A stretch of 7,010 nt of DNA from a bacterium (GTDB lineage Bacteria; Vulcanimicrobiota; Vulcanimicrobiia; Vulcanimicrobiales; SCRA01): positions 1 through 7,010 of the forward strand of contig SCRI01000046.1 in assembly GCA_004298675.1 (NCBI GenBank). Reading direction: 5' to 3'. Below are positions 6,944 through 7,010 of the stretch, piece after piece. The stretch's first letter is position 1, and every line of letters starts with the position of its first letter. Made by a program: the position numbers and the translations under genes. Below the pieces are notes generated by a model. It did no database searches. It was given only the letters and a program-made list of their open reading frames with translations, and was not told the DNA's origin.

Positions 6944-7009
6944 TCAACTCGGCTCGGGTCGGAGTCTTGCGATGCGCAACAGGTTGTAGGCAGCACCGAT
7001 CATCTCCAC
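6944..7009 (-). CDS. IS5-like transposase, C-terminal end (gene continues beyond the right edge)
   Basis: The minus strand, read in from the right edge, encodes VEMIGAAYNLLRIARLRPEPS and stops at TGA 6944. The phrase M(I/T)xAAYNLxR(I/M) is the usual last helix of IS5-family DDE transposases. Only 21 residues are inside the window, so whether the gene is complete, and which IS5 subgroup it belongs to, cannot be judged. It points towards livK with about 310 nt between them, so an element boundary should lie between 6634 and 6943. The call rests on recognition of one short conserved segment. Confidence 0.6.
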   Translation of the reverse strand: MEMIGAAYNLLRIARLRPEPS

Positions 7010-7010
7010 G

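Overview
The window comes from a moderately GC-rich bacterium with Shine-Dalgarno-led genes. The lineage cannot be fixed from this sequence. Gene families and codon use would suit a free-living, metabolically versatile soil or water bacterium, but that is inference.

Layout: (1) Positions 2-2002, plus strand, hold a two-gene unit. It consists of an MFS permease of the metabolite:H+ symporter (MHS) type, cut by the left edge, followed almost without spacing by a short-chain dehydrogenase/reductase (SDR). (2) Positions 2053-6633, minus strand, converge on that unit. They hold a complete-looking five-gene branched-chain-amino-acid-type (HAAT) ABC importer cluster in the order livK (periplasmic binding protein), livH, livM (permeases), livG, livF (ATPases). 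(3) Positions 6634-6943 are a leader region with a perfect 19-nt palindrome next to the livK ribosome binding site. (4) At the right edge is the C-terminal end of an IS5-like transposase, minus strand, running out of the window.

The striking point is that the middle three importer genes are each broken by a different lesion. livH has an in-frame amber codon, livM is frameshifted at a run of five A (coding strand), and livG is frameshifted in the opposite sense near its middle. livK and livF are intact. As read, the cell could make the binding protein and one ATPase but no complete transporter. Either the cluster is decaying, possibly linked to the adjacent insertion sequence, or the assembly carries errors. 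The sequence alone cannot decide between these.

If intact, LivK would capture an amino acid or related small carboxylate or amide in the periplasm, LivH and LivM would form the channel, and LivG and LivF would drive uptake. The MHS permease would bring in an organic acid or similar solute by proton symport, and the SDR may oxidise or reduce that compound or its product. The actual substrates are not visible here.

I found no tRNA, rRNA, CRISPR array, defence system or clearly new system. The most interesting unexplained elements are the palindrome before livK and a livK-livH intercistronic hairpin whose pairing works only in the minus-strand transcript.
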